From: Bdellovibrionaceae bacterium UBA1609
GTDB taxonomy: Bacteria; Bdellovibrionota; Bdellovibrionia; Bdellovibrionales; UBA1609
Direction: 5' to 3'
DNA length: 64,000 bases
Assembly (NCBI GenBank): GCA_002321895.1
Contig: DCMZ01000003.1
Location: forward strand, 124,001-188,000
Made by a program: the position numbers and the translations under genes. This document shows, piece by piece, positions 60,654-64,000 of this stretch (position 1 is its first letter; every line of letters begins with the position of its first letter). The notes below the pieces were generated by a model that had not been told where the DNA came from, searched no databases, and saw only the letters and a list, made by a program, of their open reading frames with translations.

Positions 60654-61160
60654 ATATAGAGGTCTAAAGAGAATGATACCTTAAAATTCGACATCTTTAG
60701 TAGCATCAAACTAGATATACTCGCCTTTAAAATAGGTGATCTGACCTTCGTCGAAATTAGAAAGCTCTATCTATTTGTTTAAAATAACTGTTTAAATATT
60801 TTTATCCCATTATGAGTTTCCAACAATCCAAAAAATGAGTTGTTCAATCCTCAATTTTATTTGAGAATTTTTTCCTAAAAACTTTTCTTTTAGGTATCTT
60901 CCTTGTTGTTGTCAGGCCGTCCACTCAAAAGGACGGCCTGATTTTTTACAATTAAACACTTGTTACAAATGAATTCTTCTCCGCACAGTTCTTTACTCTC
61001 AAACCTTTAACAGCCCTCAGATCTCAATTCTATACAGGTAAAAAGTTGGTGGTCTGAATCAAAGCCTAATATTGAGTTAATATCTTCCATCCCGCACATA
61101 GAACTTGTTTATTTATATCATTTTTTTACCGACAAGGTTCATGACGGGAGGTCACCAATA
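60654..61160. other. Divergent intergenic region with hairpins
   Basis: Contains three hairpins in the plus orientation: CTCAA/TTGAG with T-rich tail (60850-60873), CCTAAAA/TTTTAGG (60874-60894) and a strong terminator (60912-60947). The remaining AT-rich sequence should hold the promoter of the porin gene and of the cheA operon. GTTTAAAA-type motifs near 60777 resemble those before the other porin gene. Confidence 0.55.
60912..60947 (+). terminator. Strong intrinsic terminator without an upstream plus-strand gene
   Basis: TCAGGCCGTCC pairs perfectly with GGACGGCCTGA (11 bases) around ACTCAAAA and is followed by six T. The gene on the left is on the other strand, so it may end a small RNA starting somewhere between 60660 and 60850. 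Confidence 0.8.
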
Positions 61161-62936
61161 ATGAGCGATGAATCTAGCAACTTTGATAAGGAAATGTTTT
61201 CTTATTTCTTAGATGATTCAATGGATGGATTATCTAAATGGGAATCCTACTGCCTAGAGATGAAACAAACTCACGACATCGAATTGCTAGACGGTATTTT
61301 TCGCGTGGCCCACAGCCTTAAAGGTGGCTCAAAGGTATTAGGCCTGAAGCTATTTTCCGAAGTCGTCCATCGATTGGAAGACTTCATAAAGGCTATACAA
61401 GAGCAAAGACTTACACTAACAGACAGTTCAGTGAAGCTCTTTCTTGATGCAGAATCTGTTTTTAGAGATTGGCTAGAAGCGATCCCGGACAATCCCTCAA
61501 TTGAACCTCCTGCTGCCCTCGAGATTCTTCAACGAGTTGACGACCTCTTTCAACAAACATTAAAAGAACCTGAAACGCTGGGCGAAATCTTGGTAAAAGA
61601 AGGCGACATTTCAGAGCAAGATTTGCAGCAGGCATTGAATGAACAGAATCGAAAGCTGGGCGAGATATTAGTTGAGAACAATAAAACCTCTCCTGATAAA
61701 ATTGATAAAGCGCTTGAAAAACAAAAAAAGACCAAGGGAAACATTATTGAGTCGATTCGAGTCGGCCGAGATAAAATCGACCTTTTGATGGATTTAGTGG
61801 GTGAACTTACAATCGCTAATAACATTCTACAAAATGATCTGGGCTCCTATTCAAACTTAAATTACAAAACACATGAGCTCATGGATCAAATTGATATGAT
61901 ACTCTCACGAGTCCAAGAGGCCACTATAGATATACGCCTTATTCCTCTGGAGGCCATGTTCAGGCGCTTGGAGCGAGTGGCTTGGGAGCTTTCTTCTGAG
62001 CAAAATAAAGACGTAGAAATCACAAAAATCGGTGAGTTTGTTACCTTAGACAAAACCGTCGTAGATAAGGTCGTTGAGCCTCTTATACACATTGTGCGAA
62101 ATTCTATAGATCATGGGATTGAACCAAATGCAGTTCGTGTTGAATCAGGAAAATCCGAAAAGTCAAAACTGATAATAGAAGCCAAAGACACTTCTGGAAA
62201 TGTTCTGATTAAAGTCACTGATGACGGTAAAGGTATAGACCCAGAAGTAATTTTCAAGAAAGCCACTGAAAAGGGCTTAATTTCTGGAAACTATGAAGAT
62301 TTTAGCAAAGAAAAGATTCTTAACTTACTTTTCGCTCCTGGGTTCTCAACGGCAGAAGTGGTTACGGATGTTTCGGGGAGAGGTGTTGGAACAGATATTG
62401 TTAAATCTACAGTTAAGTCCCTCGGTGGGAGTGTGTGGATCGACAGCATTAAGGGACAAGGAACCACCTTTTATATCCAGCTTCCAACTAACCTTAGCCT
62501 TATAGAAGCCTTTATTGTTCGTACAAACAAACAATGCTACGCCGTTCCCGCACAAGATATTAGTGAAGTGATTAACCTAGAAGAATACAACATCCAAATG
62601 ACTGCCAATAACCAAAAGTTACTCGAGTTACGAGGAGAAAAAGTTATTGTTGAGAATGTTTCTGACCACCTGAAAGTAGGGAATGTGAAAGAAAGCTCGA
62701 TGGGTAGTCGACGCAAAAGAAGAGGTACTCCCGCTGTAGTTGTGATTAGTCACAATGGACAGTGGGCCTTTGAACTTGAAGAGGTGATCGAAAAACAAAC
62801 CGTTTTCGTCAAACCTTTAGGTGACAAAATTGAAAATAGTCTAGGCCTTGGCGGATCAACAATTTTGGCAAATGGTGAGCCTTGTATGATTTTACAATTA
62901 ACCGACATAATAAGACGGCTGGAGGTGGCAGCATGA
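61161..62936 (+). CDS. cheA: CheA histidine kinase with MshEN-like tandem motif
   Basis: 591 residues. Hpt/P1 with His51 (RVAHSLKGGSKVLGL). Residues 139-188 hold two tandem 24-residue motifs of the T2SSE-N/MshEN kind: LGEILVKEGDISEQDLQQAL (140-159) and LGEILVENNKTSPDKIDKAL (166-185), separated by two residues. Then P3 (DKIDLLMDLVGELTIANNIL), P4 (N box HIVRNSIDHG, DDGKGIDP, GFSTAEVVTDVSGRGVGTDI) and a CheW-like P5. MshEN domains bind cyclic di-GMP in secretion ATPases, so this kinase may be controlled by that messenger. Followed by cheW with a 4-base overlap. Confidence 0.92.
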   Translation: MSDESSNFDKEMFSYFLDDSMDGLSKWESYCLEMKQTHDIELLDGIFRVAHSLKGGSKVLGLKLFSEVVHRLEDFIKAIQEQRLTLTDSSVKLFLDAESVFRDWLEAIPDNPSIEPPAALEILQRVDDLFQQTLKEPETLGEILVKEGDISEQDLQQALNEQNRKLGEILVENNKTSPDKIDKALEKQKKTKGNIIESIRVGRDKIDLLMDLVGELTIANNILQNDLGSYSNLNYKTHELMDQIDMILSRVQEATIDIRLIPLEAMFRRLERVAWELSSEQNKDVEITKIGEFVTLDKTVVDKVVEPLIHIVRNSIDHGIEPNAVRVESGKSEKSKLIIEAKDTSGNVLIKVTDDGKGIDPEVIFKKATEKGLISGNYEDFSKEKILNLLFAPGFSTAEVVTDVSGRGVGTDIVKSTVKSLGGSVWIDSIKGQGTTFYIQLPTNLSLIEAFIVRTNKQCYAVPAQDISEVINLEEYNIQMTANNQKLLELRGEKVIVENVSDHLKVGNVKESSMGSRRKRRGTPAVVVISHNGQWAFELEEVIEKQTVFVKPLGDKIENSLGLGGSTILANGEPCMILQLTDIIRRLEVAA

Positions 62937-63451
62937 GTGAAGCAGCCTTAAAAGAAGATTTAAATGATATCGATATGGAGTTAGAAAGTGAGAGCGAAAA
63001 ATTTAGCTATTTAATTTTTCGGGTGGGAGACCAAAAATACGCAACTCCCCTCGTTGAAGTCCGTGAGGTCATTGAATACATCGAGCCGAATCCCATCCCT
63101 AATATGCGCGATCATTTTATGGGTGTTATTAATCTTCGCGGAGAAGTGGTGGGAGTTGTTGACTTACGAGTCTCTTTTGGAGAGCAATCCACTAAGTCAT
63201 CGACAATGCTAGTTTTTGATACCGAAGCTGGTCCTATTTCAGCCATTGTGGATCGAGTTATTTCAGTAACAAATATCAAGCCCAATGAAGTTGAAAAGAA
63301 TCCAAATGTAAAAACTAAGTTTAATTTGAACTATTACAAAGGAATAGCCAACCATGAAGATGAATTTATTCACTTAGTGGATTTGTCTAGTGTGTTGGAA
63401 AACGATGATCTAGTAGCCATTAGAAAGGCCATTCATGAAGACGGCCATTAA
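62933..63451 (+). CDS. cheW: CheW coupling protein
   Basis: 172 residues from the ATG at 62933, which overlaps the CheA stop by 4 bases; the frame runs back to 62882 inside cheA. CheW domain: YLIFRVGDQKYATPLVEVRE, HFMGVINLRGEVVGVVDLRV, with the NLRG signature. Acidic N-terminal extension of about 25 residues. Couples the CheA just upstream to receptors. The stop region overlaps the next gene by 17 bases. Confidence 0.93.
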   Translation: MSEAALKEDLNDIDMELESESEKFSYLIFRVGDQKYATPLVEVREVIEYIEPNPIPNMRDHFMGVINLRGEVVGVVDLRVSFGEQSTKSSTMLVFDTEAGPISAIVDRVISVTNIKPNEVEKNPNVKTKFNLNYYKGIANHEDEFIHLVDLSSVLENDDLVAIRKAIHEDGH

Positions 63452-64000
63452 TATTGTTGCCTTTGTAGCACTTTTTATTTGGTCATTTTCCTCAGGATTT
63501 TTCCTGAGTGTCATGCATACTATACATAATGTTGGATTTGATCCGCCAGATGTAAACCTCACCCAACTTGCATCAAAAGCTAAACCAGGACAATGGAGCC
63601 TAGTACATATTTTAGGGGAAGGATGTAAGTGCTCAAGGTATGTGGCGGAATCCTTGATTGAGCGTGGCGCTGACAATGAAAGCTATGAACACGTCATATT
63701 TATTGGTCATTTTTCAGAAAAAATCGTCGCAGAAGTAAAACAAAAAGGCTTTCACGTACAGCAGCCCACCGATGAGCAAGTGAGTAAAATGGGGGAATTT
63801 GCTGGAACCCCAACATTGATCATTTTTGACGATCAAAAACAAGTGGCTTATCAAGGTGGCTATAGTCACACATTACTCTCTCCGGCTAACCCACCTACAG
63901 ATCAGCAAATTTATGCTCAACTGAAACATGGTGACACCCCGACGAATCATCAGATTCGTGGATGTGCAATGAGCAAAAAACATCAAAAAAACATAGACCG
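63435..64000 (+). CDS. Membrane-anchored thioredoxin-like protein (3' end outside window)
   Basis: 188 complete codons are visible from the ATG at 63435 (GAAAGG upstream) and the frame remains open to the window end. A transmembrane helix (residues 4-24) is followed by a thioredoxin-like domain: WSLVHILGEGCKCSRYVAES with a Cys-x-Cys in place of Cys-x2-Cys, and FAGTPTLIIFDDQKQVAYQGGYSH with the cis-Pro Thr-Pro loop. Near the end RGCAMSKKH adds a third Cys. Likely a periplasmic redox protein. Its start lies within the cheW end, so it is in the chemotaxis operon. Confidence 0.7.
   Translation, partial: MKTAINIVAFVALFIWSFSSGFFLSVMHTIHNVGFDPPDVNLTQLASKAKPGQWSLVHILGEGCKCSRYVAESLIERGADNESYEHVIFIGHFSEKIVAEVKQKGFHVQQPTDEQVSKMGEFAGTPTLIIFDDQKQVAYQGGYSHTLLSPANPPTDQQIYAQLKHGDTPTNHQIRGCAMSKKHQKNID

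Noticed and set aside
63410..63676. Minus-strand open frame near the window end
   Set aside because: Shadow of the thioredoxin-like gene on the plus strand, which has signal, ribosome-binding site and domain motifs.

Overview
The window looks like a chromosomal segment of a free-living or predatory Bdellovibrio-type bacterium (phylum Bdellovibrionota). This is an inference. It rests on a moderate-to-low GC Gram-negative gene set, the macromolecular-synthesis cluster rpsU-yqeY-dnaG-rpoD, TIGR02147-type regulators, several chemotaxis clusters, many small secreted proteins of unknown function, and two exported proteins whose hydrophobic segment ends in Phe-Gln-Asn-Cys. I see no prophage, insertion sequence, transposase or CRISPR array.

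Layout. 1-1.0 kb: 3' part of a HAD-type 5'-nucleotidase. 1-7.7 kb: a minus-strand leucine/isovalerate degradation (liu) operon: MCC carboxyltransferase, methylglutaconyl-CoA hydratase, a biotin carboxylase and a separate biotin carrier, HMG-CoA lyase, then an unknown membrane-anchored protein. 7.9-11.9 kb: a TPMT-like methyltransferase with a long N-terminal extension, UDP-glucose dehydrogenase and a glycosyltransferase. 12-12.35 kb: RNase P RNA. 13.2-17.9 kb: a compact signalling operon encoding a REC-Hpt-CheA hybrid, a CheW with a helical N-terminal domain, and a CheD-CheB fusion whose methylesterase half has lost two of three catalytic residues. 18-24 kb: accessory genes (arsenite methyltransferase, membrane AraC regulator, PHB-depolymerase-like esterase, secreted unknowns). 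24.3-29.5 kb: tRNA-Met, rpoD, dnaG, yqeY, rpsU and divergent tadA.

29.8-38.1 kb is a nearly complete chemotaxis operon: a haem-c-type MCP, CheW, two receiver proteins, CheA, CheR, an Hpt/CheW protein and a catalytically intact CheB, followed by a YceI-like protein. 38.6-44.2 kb: secreted and cytosolic unknowns, tRNA-Ser with an odd tRNA-like partial copy upstream, a three-hairpin leader and an exported clan GH-A glycoside hydrolase. 44.2-55.7 kb is an accessory stretch with a secreted 2H phosphoesterase, a hydrolase, GlpM, a lipoprotein metalloprotease, TIGR02147 regulators, HupE, LysR with a Tat-exported intradiol dioxygenase, and an ATP-grasp/aspartoacylase-like pair. Copies of a dispersed REP-like repeat (core GGAAAAAGGGACTTGGTAC) sit at gene ends here. 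56-64 kb: two porin-like proteins, a small PstS-like protein, an MCP, a CheA carrying an MshEN-like tandem motif, a CheW and a thioredoxin-like protein cut by the window end.

The strongest leads are the CheD fusion with a degenerate CheB, the CheA with a possible cyclic-di-GMP-binding insert, the dispersed repeat family, and several non-coding structured elements (12.48, 42.35-42.76 and 60.9 kb). All functions are read from motifs by eye; no database search was run.
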